Positions 42,087-52,590 of a stretch of DNA of 64,000 nucleotides are shown piece by piece; within the stretch, counting starts at the first letter, position 1, and every line of letters begins with the position of its first letter. The stretch is from positions 10,895 through 74,894 of the forward strand of contig JARLGP010000010.1 of the NCBI GenBank assembly GCA_031292735.1, in the 5' to 3' direction. Made by a program: the position numbers and the translations under genes. The notes below the pieces were generated by a model. That model made no database searches. It was not told where the DNA came from and was given only the letters and a program-made list of their open reading frames with translations. This DNA is from Holophaga sp. (lineage in GTDB: Bacteria > Acidobacteriota > Holophagae > Holophagales > Holophagaceae).

Positions 42087-43271
42087 CTAAGTGTATTTGA
42101 TGTTGGGGTTCCGTCCACCCAGGACGGCGCTGCCGCCGGTCTTGGAGGGATTGGCCGGCGCCGGGGCCATGTTCATGGTGCCCAGGCCGCGGTTGATCAT
42201 TTCGCGCAGCTCGTCGGGGTTGGAGGAATATGAAAGGGCCGAATCCTGGGTGATGTCGCCCTTCAGGACCAGTTCGGACAGGCTCTGGTTGAAGGTCTGC
42301 ATGCCGAACTTCAACTGCCCGGTCTGCATGGTCCCGTAGATCTGATGGACCTTGTCGTCCCGGATGAGGTTGCGGATGGCCGAGTTGGGCACCATCACCT
42401 CCAGGGCCAGGGCGCGCCCCTTGCCGCTGGCCTTGGGAATGAGCGACTGGCACAGCACCCCTTCCAGCACCAGGGACAGCTGGGCCCGGATCTGCGGCTG
42501 CTGGTGGGCCGGAAACACGTCGATGATCCGGTTGATGGTCTGCACGCAGGAGTTGGTGTGCAGGGTGGCGAAGGTGAGGTGGCCGGTCTCGGCGATGGTC
42601 AGGGCGCTTTCGATGGTCTCCAGGTCACGCAGCTCGCCCACCAGCACCACGTCGGGATCCTGGCGCAGGGCCGAGCGCAGGGCCTTCTTGAAGCTCTGGG
42701 TGTCGGAGTGGATCTCCCGCTGGTTCACCAGCGAGCGCTTGTGCCGGTGCACGTACTCGATGGGGTCCTCCACGGTGAGGATGTGCAGCGATTCGGTCTC
42801 GTTGATGCGGTCCACCATGGCGGCCAGGGTGGTGGACTTGCCGGAGCCGGTGACGCCGGTGACCAGCACCAGGCCGCGCGGCTTTTCGCACAGGGTCTGG
42901 ATGATGGGCGGCAGGCCCAGCTGGTCGAAGGAGCGGATCACCTCCGGGATGGAGCGGAACGCGCCGGCGGTGGCGCCGCGCTGGTTGAACACGTTGGCGC
43001 GGAACCGGGACACCCCCTGGAGGCCGAAGGAGAAGTCCACTTCCAGATCCTCTTCCAGCCGGTGCTTCTGCTGGTCGGTCATGATCCCGTAGCAGAGCCA
43101 GCGGGTCTGGGCGGCGTCCAGGGGCGGCAGCTTCAGCGGCACCATCCGGCCGTCGATGCGCACCTGGGGCGCCGAATCGACGGTGATGTGCAGGTCGGTC
43201 CCGCCATACTCCACCATGGTCTTAAGCAACTGTTGCAAAGGAACGACGTATTGTGCAGATTGATCCGACAT
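42087..43271 (-). CDS. pilT: Type IV pilus retraction ATPase PilT
   Basis: This 394-residue hexameric ATPase has Walker A GVTGSGKSTT, the Asp box and Walker B (VVLVGELRD), and the PilT-specific AIRNLIRDDKVHQIYG near the C-terminus. PilT depolymerises pili and gives twitching motility. It is flanked by pilB (upstream, 12-base gap) and pilC (downstream, 93-base gap), forming the motor operon. Confidence 0.95.
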   Translation of the reverse strand: MSDQSAQYVVPLQQLLKTMVEYGGTDLHITVDSAPQVRIDGRMVPLKLPPLDAAQTRWLCYGIMTDQQKHRLEEDLEVDFSFGLQGVSRFRANVFNQRGATAGAFRSIPEVIRSFDQLGLPPIIQTLCEKPRGLVLVTGVTGSGKSTTLAAMVDRINETESLHILTVEDPIEYVHRHKRSLVNQREIHSDTQSFKKALRSALRQDPDVVLVGELRDLETIESALTIAETGHLTFATLHTNSCVQTINRIIDVFPAHQQPQIRAQLSLVLEGVLCQSLIPKASGKGRALALEVMVPNSAIRNLIRDDKVHQIYGTMQTGQLKFGMQTFNQSLSELVLKGDITQDSALSYSSNPDELREMINRGLGTMNMAPAPANPSKTGGSAVLGGRNPNIKYT

Positions 43272-43283
43272 GAGTCTCTCCCG

Positions 43284-45125
<1,842 letters not shown>

Positions 45126-45226
45126 TGGGGCCTCCGTAGCGGTGGCTGAAGTGTACACCCATGCCCCTTGTTTTATATCCAGATAGGCATATGGCGGGAA
45201 TTCGGCAAGCGGCTATGCTTGGGGGC

Positions 45227-47188
45227 ATGCCCACCGCCCAGTCCACCGATCCGCGCCTCGATCAGGCCCGGGAACTCATCCGGGACAAGGGCATTTCGCG
45301 CAAGGATCTCCAGCTCCTGGAAGAGATCATGAGGGAGTGCGGCAGCGGCCTGCTGGCCCCCCCCGAAGGCCAGCCCCCCCTCCCCGCGGAGCCGCCCCAG
45401 CAGGCCAGGCTGCGCCGCTCGTTCGGGCTGTTCCTGGTGTTCCTGAACCAGTTCACCGACCGGCACCTGGGCGAGGTCCGCTCGGCCATGGGCCTGGTGC
45501 TCCAGCACAGCCTCGGCTGCCTGGGCGAAGCGGCGGCGGCGGCCCATCGGGAGCTGCTGGCCGCGAACCGCGAACCGGAATGGACCGTCCAGCTGCTGGA
45601 ACTGATCGCCGCCCTGCACACCATGGCCACCGCCCTGGACTCGGAATCGCCGGAGGGACCCCAGCTGAAGGACCACTGGACCGCCTTCCTGCAGGAGGAG
45701 CGGCCCCACATCCGCACCCTGTTCGCGGTGCTCGGCACCGGCGAGCAGGGCCAGGCCCTGGTGGCCAGGCTCAACGCCCAGATGAAGGCCCTCAACCGGA
45801 CCCTGCAGTCGGGCTCGGGCAACCCGCTCACCGCCATGCGCAGCCTGGAGCTGCTCCTGGCCGGCGCCCTGCCCGAGGCCACCCGCAGCCGGGCCGAGCC
45901 GCTGCTGCTGATCCAGCACGTGATCGCCAGCCTGCGGCTCACCCTGTCGCGCCCGCTGGACCGGGGGGTGAACTGGCCGGCGGTGGAACGGATCCGGGGC
46001 AGCCTGCAGTGGCTCTGGGACCACCTGGGCTGGACCCTGCCCCGGGTGGAGGACCCGTTCCTGGCCCGCAGCCTGCCGCCGGACGTGATGACCCTGCTCA
46101 AGCTCCTGCGGGAAAACCATCCCCCCGCCTTCCGCATCGTGGCCCGGGCCCTGGCCAGCCACCTGGCCCTGCTCAACCTGGTGGAGACCATGGAGCCGGC
46201 GGTGAACGCCTCCATCCCCCAGCGCTACGCCCAGGTGCCGCTGTTCTGGGTGATCGCCGCCGAGCTGGGGCGGCTGGCGGAGCGGGTGTTCCACCCGCGG
46301 GCCGCCCAGCACCTGCCCCAGGAGAGCGAGGAGGCCCTGCTGCTGGGGGCCTTCCTGCGCCAGGCCGTGCTCTCCCTGCTCCAGGACCAGGGCACCATCC
46401 ACAGCCTCCTGCAGCAGGCCCTGGCCAACGAGGACGTGGACCAGCTGGCCACCGCCCTGGACAACCTCCGGGCCCTGCTGCTCAGCCACCAGCGCCAGCT
46501 CATGGGCGACCTGGTGGGGCTGTTCTCCAAGGACCTGCGGCAGAAGCTGTTCCCCGACTCGCCCTCGCTCACCGAGGAGGGCGACCGGCTGCGCCAGCGG
46601 CTGCACCGGCTCTGGCTGTACCTGGATCCGGTGCTGACCCGGGTCCAGGTCCAGCTGGAGCTCAAGAACTGGCCCCGGCTCGCCCTGACCCTGGCCCAGG
46701 CCCAGAACCAGGTGGTGGCGTTCCGCCGCAGCCCGGAGTTCGTCCTGATCCGCAGCCTGGACCGGGACGAGTTCGAGCGGCTCACCCAGCGCTTCATCCA
46801 GGCCCTGGAAGAGCCCGAGGAGATCGAGCCGGCCCTGGCCCTGGGCGCCGACATCGCCCTGGAGCTGCTGCGCTTCCTGGACGTGTTCCTGCTCCGGATC
46901 AACGCCCGGGTGCCGCTCATCCGGCTGGACCTGGACACCTCCCGGGAAGCCCACCGGATCGGCACCACCCTCGCCGGGCTCGACCCCGGCGCGCCGGAGC
47001 GGATCCGGCTCACCCACAAGCTGATCCAGGCCACCAAGACCCTGGCGGTGCGCGACCCCCAGTCGCTCAACCTGCTCAAGCGCTGGGTGCGGGCCGAACG
47101 CGGCGGCAGGGATTTCCACGCCTCCCTGGACGCCCTGCTCTCCCACCTGGGACACCTTTCCACCCGCCTTGACACGGCGCTCAACTAG
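45227..47188 (+). CDS. Uncharacterised helical protein upstream of a GGDEF gene
   Basis: This protein of about 653 residues is almost entirely helical by composition, rich in Leu, Ala, Arg and Glu, without signal peptide or membrane segment. I recognise no domain. Near residue 20 KGISRKDLQLLEEIM looks like a small helical docking segment; the rest resembles a stack of helices. The start is unsure: 45227 follows GGGGG, and in-frame ATGs at 45215 and 45191 are possible. It diverges from pilB and ends 9 bases before the diguanylate cyclase gene, so it may link pilus function with c-di-GMP. Confidence 0.75.
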   Translation: MPTAQSTDPRLDQARELIRDKGISRKDLQLLEEIMRECGSGLLAPPEGQPPLPAEPPQQARLRRSFGLFLVFLNQFTDRHLGEVRSAMGLVLQHSLGCLGEAAAAAHRELLAANREPEWTVQLLELIAALHTMATALDSESPEGPQLKDHWTAFLQEERPHIRTLFAVLGTGEQGQALVARLNAQMKALNRTLQSGSGNPLTAMRSLELLLAGALPEATRSRAEPLLLIQHVIASLRLTLSRPLDRGVNWPAVERIRGSLQWLWDHLGWTLPRVEDPFLARSLPPDVMTLLKLLRENHPPAFRIVARALASHLALLNLVETMEPAVNASIPQRYAQVPLFWVIAAELGRLAERVFHPRAAQHLPQESEEALLLGAFLRQAVLSLLQDQGTIHSLLQQALANEDVDQLATALDNLRALLLSHQRQLMGDLVGLFSKDLRQKLFPDSPSLTEEGDRLRQRLHRLWLYLDPVLTRVQVQLELKNWPRLALTLAQAQNQVVAFRRSPEFVLIRSLDRDEFERLTQRFIQALEEPEEIEPALALGADIALELLRFLDVFLLRINARVPLIRLDLDTSREAHRIGTTLAGLDPGAPERIRLTHKLIQATKTLAVRDPQSLNLLKRWVRAERGGRDFHASLDALLSHLGHLSTRLDTALN

Positions 47189-47197
47189 GAAGCCGCC

Positions 47198-48352
47198 ATG
47201 TCCACCATCCACTGGATCGACATCCACCCCTCCGACAAGGCTCCGGCCCTGCGGGAGGCCCTGGCCCGGTGGGGGTTCCAATGGGACCTCGGGCCCGGGG
47301 ACGGCACCCTGCTGATGGTGGCCGACCGGCCGGATCCCGCCTGGATCCCCCCCGAAGGCACCGAGATCCTGTGGTGGGTGGCGGATGCCACCCCCGAGGC
47401 GGCCAGCGAGGTGCTGTCCTGCCGGCCCGGCTGGGTGGTGCGCCAGGACCAGCCCCTGGAGATGGTGCGCACCAGCCTGGTGCACATCCAGACCCGGGAC
47501 CTGGGCAGCGAGGGCTGGCTGCGGCAGATGCTGCACCTGGCCTCCCTGGACGAGCTGCTCCGGCCCATCCTGAAGCGGGCGGTGCAGCTTTCCGGCGCCA
47601 AGGGCGGCGCCATCTGGATCCGCAAGGACGACATCTGCTACCAGCGGTTCGGCGACAGTTTCCCGGAGCACCCGCTCACCCTGCCGGAAGCCGCCGGCCT
47701 GGTCCAGACCGGCCAGGCCTGGCTGCTCTGCCCCACCGAGCAGGTGGGCCTGCTGCGCCTGCTGGAGCCCTGCACCGGCCCCGAGCACTTCCTGGGCTTC
47801 CTGCGCGAAGTGGAAGACCTGATCATCAACGCCTGGAACCTGGAGCACAGCCAGGCCCTGTCCTTCGCCGACGACCTGACCGTGGCCAACAACCGCCGGT
47901 GCCTGGAGGTGGAACTGCCGCAGATCATCCGCGACGCCTCGGTGCGCAGCGCCTCGGTGGCCCTGCTGTTCCTGGACGTGGACAACCTCAAGGCGCTCAA
48001 CAGCCGCTACGGGCACCCCACCGGCAGCAAGGTGATCGCCCGGGTCGCCCTGGAGGCCAAGCGCATGATCCGGCTCCAGGACCACCTCTACCGCTACGGC
48101 GGCGATGAGTTCTGCATCGTGATCCCCGGCGGCAGCGCCTTCGGCGCGCGCAAGCTGGGCGAGCGGCTGATCCTGGCCCTGGGCCAGGCCAGCATGATCG
48201 TGGGTTCCAGCCGGGTGCCCATGTCCCTGAGCATCGGCATCGCCACCTACCCCCTGGACGCCGACGGCGCCGAGCACCTGCTGGAAAAGGCCGACCGCGC
48301 CCTGTTCAAGGCCAAGGCCAGCGGCAAGGGCTGCGTGGTGGTCGCCGAATAG
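47198..48352 (+). CDS. Diguanylate cyclase with N-terminal sensory region (GGDEF)
   Basis: This 384-residue protein has a C-terminal GGDEF domain (about 220-384) with an intact active site, RYGGDEFCIV, and the metal-binding Asp in LFLDVDNLKALN. A GAF-like or receiver-like N-terminal region (about 1-200) has no motif I can name. It should make cyclic di-GMP, a regulator of pili and adhesion. It follows the unknown helical gene by 9 bases and lies close to pilBTC. Confidence 0.9.
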   Translation: MSTIHWIDIHPSDKAPALREALARWGFQWDLGPGDGTLLMVADRPDPAWIPPEGTEILWWVADATPEAASEVLSCRPGWVVRQDQPLEMVRTSLVHIQTRDLGSEGWLRQMLHLASLDELLRPILKRAVQLSGAKGGAIWIRKDDICYQRFGDSFPEHPLTLPEAAGLVQTGQAWLLCPTEQVGLLRLLEPCTGPEHFLGFLREVEDLIINAWNLEHSQALSFADDLTVANNRRCLEVELPQIIRDASVRSASVALLFLDVDNLKALNSRYGHPTGSKVIARVALEAKRMIRLQDHLYRYGGDEFCIVIPGGSAFGARKLGERLILALGQASMIVGSSRVPMSLSIGIATYPLDADGAEHLLEKADRALFKAKASGKGCVVVAE

Positions 48353-48361
48353 CCGGAGCTG

Positions 48362-48481
48362 CGATCACCACCGGCATAAACCATTATATTTCATGATAGT
48401 TATATGAATTTTTAGATCTTTTTTTGTCTGTCTCTTTTGTTTTTCAAACCGATAAGATGGGGGCCTTTTCAAGGAGTGACC
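48362..48481 (+). other. A+T-rich leader upstream of the papain-like gene
   Basis: About 100 bases (48375-48460) are strongly A+T-rich in a GC-rich genome, with T runs and a 5-bp stem TTCAT/ATGAA around 48389-48405. A weak stem GCCGG/CCGGC (48352-48356, 48371-48375) starts at the stop of the GGDEF gene. It probably holds the promoter of the next gene; I see no clear -35/-10 pair. The Shine-Dalgarno AAGGAG is at 48470-48475. Confidence 0.4.
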
Positions 48482-50035
48482 ATGGTCAAGAATAGTTTGC
48501 GGTTTGTCCTTATCGCACCGATGTTCGCCCTGCTGGCCCAATGGCCGGCCCAGGGCCAGGGGCTGGCCGCCCAGAAGGCGCCCCTGAGCCCCCGGTACCA
48601 GGCCTGGGTGGCCGGGCACCAGCCCCACGGCGTGCCCGGGCCGGCGGGCGGCGGCCGGGAAGGGGGCATGCGCACCCGCGGCTACGTGCCGCCCCCCATC
48701 GACCTTTCCCACGTGCATGGCCCCATCTTCACCCAGGGCGCCGCGGACCCGCCCTACCCCGCCTTCTTCGACCTGCGCACCCAGAGCCTGCTCACCCCGG
48801 TGAAGGACCAGGGCGAGCACGGCACCTGCTGGAGCTTCGCCTGCATGGGTTCGCTGGAATCGTCCATGCTCAGGGCCGGCCAGGGCGCGTTCACCTTGTC
48901 CGAATGGCACCTGGCCTACTACGCCTACGTGCCCTTCAACGGCTCCCTGCTGAGCGCCTTCACCGGGGGCGAGGTGTTCCCGGGCGGGGACCCGGTGTTC
49001 GACCAGGGGGGCAACGACTGGATGTCCACCGCCCTGCTGGCCCGGGGCACCGGCGCGGTCGACGGCAAGGACTGCCCCTACCAGCTGGGCGGCTACATCC
49101 CCGAGCCCATTCCGGCAGGAAACCTGCCCAACGGCACGGAAAGGACCAGCGTCCCGCTGGAGGGCGCGATGTACCTGTTCAACGCGGACGCCGCCACCAG
49201 CGCATCCGACATCAAGTATTCGCTCACCCACTTCGGCCCGGCGGTCATTTCCATGGACTGGGAAGACCAGAACTTCAGCCCGGAGCAGAACACCTACCGG
49301 GACACCGGCGCCACCCAGGCCAACCTCAACCACGAGGTCTGCATCATCGGCTGGAACGACGGCTTCGAGCCCTGCCGGTTCCCCGCCAACAACCGCCCCG
49401 CCGCCCCGGGCGCCTGGATCGTGCGCAACAGCTGGGGCCGCGCATGGGGCAACGCCGGCTATTTCTACCTTTCGTATGACTCCAAGGTGTTCGACGGCAC
49501 GGTGTTCCAGGGCGGCCCCCGGACCAGCCGGCGGATCTACCAGTACGACCCCCTGGGCTGGGTGGACAGCATCGGGCTCGGCAGCGACAGCGCCTGCTGC
49601 GCCAACATCTTCCGGGCCCAGGGCGACGACCTGATCACCGCCGTGTCCTTCTACACCGGCGCGGTGAACACCAGCTACATGCTGGACCTGCGCACCGGCG
49701 TCAGCGGCGATCCCGGCACCGGCGTCTCCGCCACCCCTCCCGGCCTGCCGCCCCAGATGGGCACGCTGATGGCCCCCGGCTACCACATCATCCCCCTGCA
49801 GCAGCCGGTGCTCGTGGCCCAGGGCAGCGATTTCGCCGTGCTGCTCCGGCTCACCACCCCGGGCTACACCTACCCCATCCCGGTGCAGGAAGCGGAACCG
49901 GGCTATTCCGAAAGCGCCACCGCCGAGCATGGCCGCAGCTTCATCAGCGCCGACGGCGCCACCTGGCAGGACCTGTCCCCGGATTGCCAGGGGGCGGCGG
50001 TGTGCCTGAAGGCGCTGGCGGAAAAGATCGATTAG
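48482..50035 (+). CDS. Secreted papain-like (C1 family) cysteine peptidase
   Basis: This 517-residue protein has an N-terminal signal peptide (hydrophobic run near FVLIAPMFALLA). A C1A-type peptidase core follows, with oxyanion Q110 and nucleophile C116 in VKDQGEHGTCWSFA, H284 in NHEVCIIGW and N316 in IVRNSWG. The triad is intact. A further domain of about 150 residues (about 360-517) with beta-rich character follows; papain-type enzymes with such tails occur in gliding and predatory bacteria. Proteolysis outside the cell is expected. AAGGAG precedes the ATG. Confidence 0.88.
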   Translation: MVKNSLRFVLIAPMFALLAQWPAQGQGLAAQKAPLSPRYQAWVAGHQPHGVPGPAGGGREGGMRTRGYVPPPIDLSHVHGPIFTQGAADPPYPAFFDLRTQSLLTPVKDQGEHGTCWSFACMGSLESSMLRAGQGAFTLSEWHLAYYAYVPFNGSLLSAFTGGEVFPGGDPVFDQGGNDWMSTALLARGTGAVDGKDCPYQLGGYIPEPIPAGNLPNGTERTSVPLEGAMYLFNADAATSASDIKYSLTHFGPAVISMDWEDQNFSPEQNTYRDTGATQANLNHEVCIIGWNDGFEPCRFPANNRPAAPGAWIVRNSWGRAWGNAGYFYLSYDSKVFDGTVFQGGPRTSRRIYQYDPLGWVDSIGLGSDSACCANIFRAQGDDLITAVSFYTGAVNTSYMLDLRTGVSGDPGTGVSATPPGLPPQMGTLMAPGYHIIPLQQPVLVAQGSDFAVLLRLTTPGYTYPIPVQEAEPGYSESATAEHGRSFISADGATWQDLSPDCQGAAVCLKALAEKID

Positions 50036-50111
50036 GGAAAACCAGGAGCAGTTTCCCCGGTTCCCTTTGCCCTCGCATGGATTCGGCCTCAAAATACCCC
50101 TGAGGTACGTC

Positions 50112-50405
50112 ATGACCCGCGCGGAAGCCATTCGGATCCTGCACAAGGCCCTTCCCGGCCTCAAGGAGCGGTACGGAGTCCAGGAACTGGCCCTATTTGG
50201 ATCCGTGGCGAGGGACGAAGCGGGGCCCGGGAGCGACATTGACGTACTGGTCACGTTTCAAGGACGAACCCGATTCCGCGCCTTCATGGGGCTCCAATTC
50301 GAGCTGGAGGATCTGCTGGGTGTCAAAGTGGACCTGGCCACCCAGAAGGCGTTGAAGCCTTTGGCGCGCCCTTCCATCATGAAAGACCTCGTTCATGTCC
50401 CGTGA
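50112..50405 (+). CDS. MntA-type minimal nucleotidyltransferase (HepT/MntA antitoxin family), orphan
   Basis: This 97-residue protein has the minimal nucleotidyltransferase motif GSVARDEAGPGSDIDVLV, with G30-S31 and the metal-binding D42 and D44. In HepT/MntA pairs such a protein AMPylates the HEPN ribonuclease HepT and so neutralises it. No full HepT gene follows: the frame that starts inside its end stops after 14 codons. GAGG lies 6 bases before ATG 50112. It may be a solitary remnant or have its partner elsewhere. Confidence 0.85.
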   Translation: MTRAEAIRILHKALPGLKERYGVQELALFGSVARDEAGPGSDIDVLVTFQGRTRFRAFMGLQFELEDLLGVKVDLATQKALKPLARPSIMKDLVHVP

Positions 50406-50439
50406 TCCCAAAGTGAAGGCTCAGGTCTGGAACCTGTAA
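50395..50439 (+). pseudogene. Truncated HepT-like start (14 codons)
   Basis: ATG 50395 overlaps the end of the nucleotidyltransferase gene and encodes MSRDPKVKAQVWNL before a TAA. Its first residues, MSRDP, recall the start of many HepT (DUF86) proteins, and a gene overlapping the MntA end is where HepT usually begins. The body of HepT is missing. The match is short and could be chance. Confidence 0.35.
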
Positions 50440-50794
50440 TTCGGTGAGCCATTACCTGCTTTTATCCTATTTTCCATCCCCGTCCATCCTGTTCATCCCC
50501 GTCGAAAAAAAGCCAAGGATGGTGCCGAAACACCGGAACAGTTCGCGCCGAAGCACCCAGCGTCTTTTACCGACGGGGATGAACAGGATGGACGGGGATA
50601 AGAAGGATGAAAGCAGGGCTTGGCCTCGCTTGATTCATCCGTTAAACGGCAGCGCCGGTTGGGGAATGCTGGTTCGAATCGTTGATCCCTGCACCGCTCT
50701 GCAGTTGAGTGACACCGGCAGGAGCCGCAAAGGAAATCAGGCCTTCCAGATGGTGCAACCCTTTTGTTGGGACCCTTCAACTGCAGAATCCGGA
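50440..50794. other. Non-coding spacer holding a 29-bp inverted repeat
   Basis: This 355-base spacer between the truncated HepT-like stub and convergent holB carries the long inverted repeat at 50476-50599. It has no gene I trust. A GTTCGAATC string at 50671-50680 recalls a tRNA T-loop, but its flanks do not pair. The remainder (50600-50794) shows nothing clear. Confidence 0.6.
50476..50599. repeat. Inverted repeat with 29-bp perfect arms and 66-base loop
   Basis: Positions 50476-50504 and 50571-50599 are exact reverse complements, each built from short repeated words such as CATCCCCGTC and CATCCTGTT. Similarity continues imperfectly outward for about 15 bases on each side. The loop carries a small inner stem, GGTGC (50521-50525) with GCACC (50553-50557). 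It looks like a dispersed intergenic repeat unit and could form a long RNA or DNA hairpin next to the degraded toxin-antitoxin locus. Confidence 0.85.
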
Positions 50795-51790
50795 TCAAGA
50801 GGGTGTGTGCAATGCCAGGCCGACCTCCCGCAGCAGCGCATCCGGGCTGGGATTGCGGATCAGGTTGCGCAGCGCCTCGAACACCCGGGCCTGGGGCCTG
50901 TCCAACGCCAGGTCCGACCCGGCCAGCCGCTCCACCCCGGCGGCCCAGGGTTTCAGGCGCAGCGCCCGGCCCTCCCGGCAGCGGGCCACGTCGGCCAGGA
51001 GCAGCAGGAGGATCTCCAGGCTCTGCCCCACCTGCTCGCTCTGGCTGGCCTCCGCGTCCTTGGCCGGCAGCAGGGGGGCGCTGGCGTCGCTGAAGGCCCC
51101 GCCGCCGCCCAGGGCGATCCAGGCGTCCAGCTGGTCCGAGGCCCGCTGGAAGGCCTCGGGGTCCAGGTAGCGGAAGCTTCCGGCGGCCAGGGCGGTCCAG
51201 GGTTCCCGGCTGTTCTCCTCCCATCCCTCGCGCTGGGCCACGGCCCAGGTCTCGGCGGCGCTCAACGGCTGGAAGGCGATGCGCTCGCATCGGGAGCGGA
51301 TGGTGGGCAGCACGGCCTCCGGGCGGTGGGTGACCAGCAGGAAGTGGGTGCCGGCCGGCGGCTCCTCCAGGGTCTTCAGCAGCATGTTGGCGCTGGCCCC
51401 GTTCAACCGGTGGGCGTCCTCCACCAGGATCCACCGGTGGCAGCCGGGCGCCGGCGCCCGGTGCGCCCACTGGATCACCCCGCCCTCCACCAGGTCGTCG
51501 CCGCGGATGGCGCCGATGCGGATCAGCCCGGCCTTGCCCTCCGGGGCGATCCGCAGCAGGTTCGGCAGTTCCACCGGAAGCTCGCCCTTGAACATCAGGC
51601 AGCCCTGGCACTGGCCGCAGGCCGTGTGCCGGAAGCACAGCTCCCGCTGGGCCAGCTCCATGGCCACCCGGCGCTTGCCCACCCCGTCCGGTCCGATGAA
51701 CAGCAGGCTCCCGCCCAGCCGGTGCGACCCGACCCGTTCCAGCAGCCGCTCCCGCACGGCGCGATGACCCACCAGCGAATGATCGAACAC
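50795..51790 (-). CDS. holB: DNA polymerase III delta-prime subunit-like protein
   Basis: This 331-residue clamp-loader subunit has the AAA+ start LLFIGPDGVGKRRVAMELA, a zinc-binding Cys cluster CGQCQGC, and the conserved NMLLKTLEEPPAGTHFLLVT and PTIRSRCERIAF stretches. GKRR lacks the Ser/Thr of a functional P-loop, as in delta-prime, which does not hydrolyse ATP. It shares its stop region with tmk upstream (1-base overlap), the usual tmk-holB arrangement. Confidence 0.9.
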   Translation of the reverse strand: MFDHSLVGHRAVRERLLERVGSHRLGGSLLFIGPDGVGKRRVAMELAQRELCFRHTACGQCQGCLMFKGELPVELPNLLRIAPEGKAGLIRIGAIRGDDLVEGGVIQWAHRAPAPGCHRWILVEDAHRLNGASANMLLKTLEEPPAGTHFLLVTHRPEAVLPTIRSRCERIAFQPLSAAETWAVAQREGWEENSREPWTALAAGSFRYLDPEAFQRASDQLDAWIALGGGGAFSDASAPLLPAKDAEASQSEQVGQSLEILLLLLADVARCREGRALRLKPWAAGVERLAGSDLALDRPQARVFEALRNLIRNPSPDALLREVGLALHTPS

Positions 51791-52452
51791 TATTCCACCC
51801 GGTAGCCGGCGGTTCTCATCAGCGGCGCCACCCTGGCCCAGACCGCCTCTTCCACCTTGTCGGCGGATTCCCGGGCCGGAACCACGGCCACCCGCTGGGG
51901 CTCCTTCTGGGCGATGATCAGGAAACGGCTGCGCACCCGCCGGTGGAAGTCCAGCGCCTCCTGGTCGAACCGGGTTTCCCGGAAGGCCTGGTCGGCCCCG
52001 TTGCGGGCCTCCACCCGGACCAGGGACTCCGCCGGATCCAGATCCAGCACCAGGGTCAGGGTGGGCTTCAGCCGGCCCAGGACCACCTCCCCCAGCCGGT
52101 CCAGCACGCTGTCGCTGATGCCCTGGGCGCCCTGGTAGGCCCGGGTGGAATCATCGAACCGGTCCAGCAGCACCACCTTGCCCTGCTCCAGCATCGGCGT
52201 GATGAAACGGGCGACATGCTGCGCCCGGTCCGCGTAGAACAGCATCAGCTCGGCCTTGGGGGCCCAGGTGTCGCCGGACGGATGCGGTTCCAGCAGCAGG
52301 GCGCGGAGCGTCTGGCCCAGAAGCGTGCCGCCCGGTTCCTTGGAGACCTCCACCGGAACGCCGGCCTTCCGCAGGCGGGCGGCGAGTCTCTGGATCTGGG
52401 TGGACTTTCCCGAGCCCTCCACACCTTCCATGGTGATGAGCAATCCCGCCAA
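51790..52452 (-). CDS. tmk: Thymidylate kinase
   Basis: This 220-residue enzyme phosphorylates dTMP to dTDP. It has the P-loop EGVEGSGKST, the DR motif in LLDRFDDSTRAYQG and the lid region. I chose TTG 52452 because GGAGG lies 4 bases upstream and the protein then begins LAGLLITMEG, as expected; the frame is open 30 codons further upstream without a better start. It is followed by holB and diverges from the zinc-ribbon gene. Confidence 0.93.
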   Translation of the reverse strand: MAGLLITMEGVEGSGKSTQIQRLAARLRKAGVPVEVSKEPGGTLLGQTLRALLLEPHPSGDTWAPKAELMLFYADRAQHVARFITPMLEQGKVVLLDRFDDSTRAYQGAQGISDSVLDRLGEVVLGRLKPTLTLVLDLDPAESLVRVEARNGADQAFRETRFDQEALDFHRRVRSRFLIIAQKEPQRVAVVPARESADKVEEAVWARVAPLMRTAGYRVE

Positions 52453-52590
52453 CGAACCTCCCCGAAATCTGAACCTTGCCCAGGATATCCGCTTGGGCGC
52501 GCGCGCGGCTTTGGAAATCCGCGATTCGGGTTGCGGCTGCATTATCCGGAAAATGGGCCTATCCTTTTGGGAAACCCTGCGGAGATCACC

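Noticed and set aside
50660..50760. Possible tRNA (GTTCGAATC string)
   Set aside because: The flanking bases do not form a T-stem, and no acceptor or anticodon arm can be drawn on either strand.
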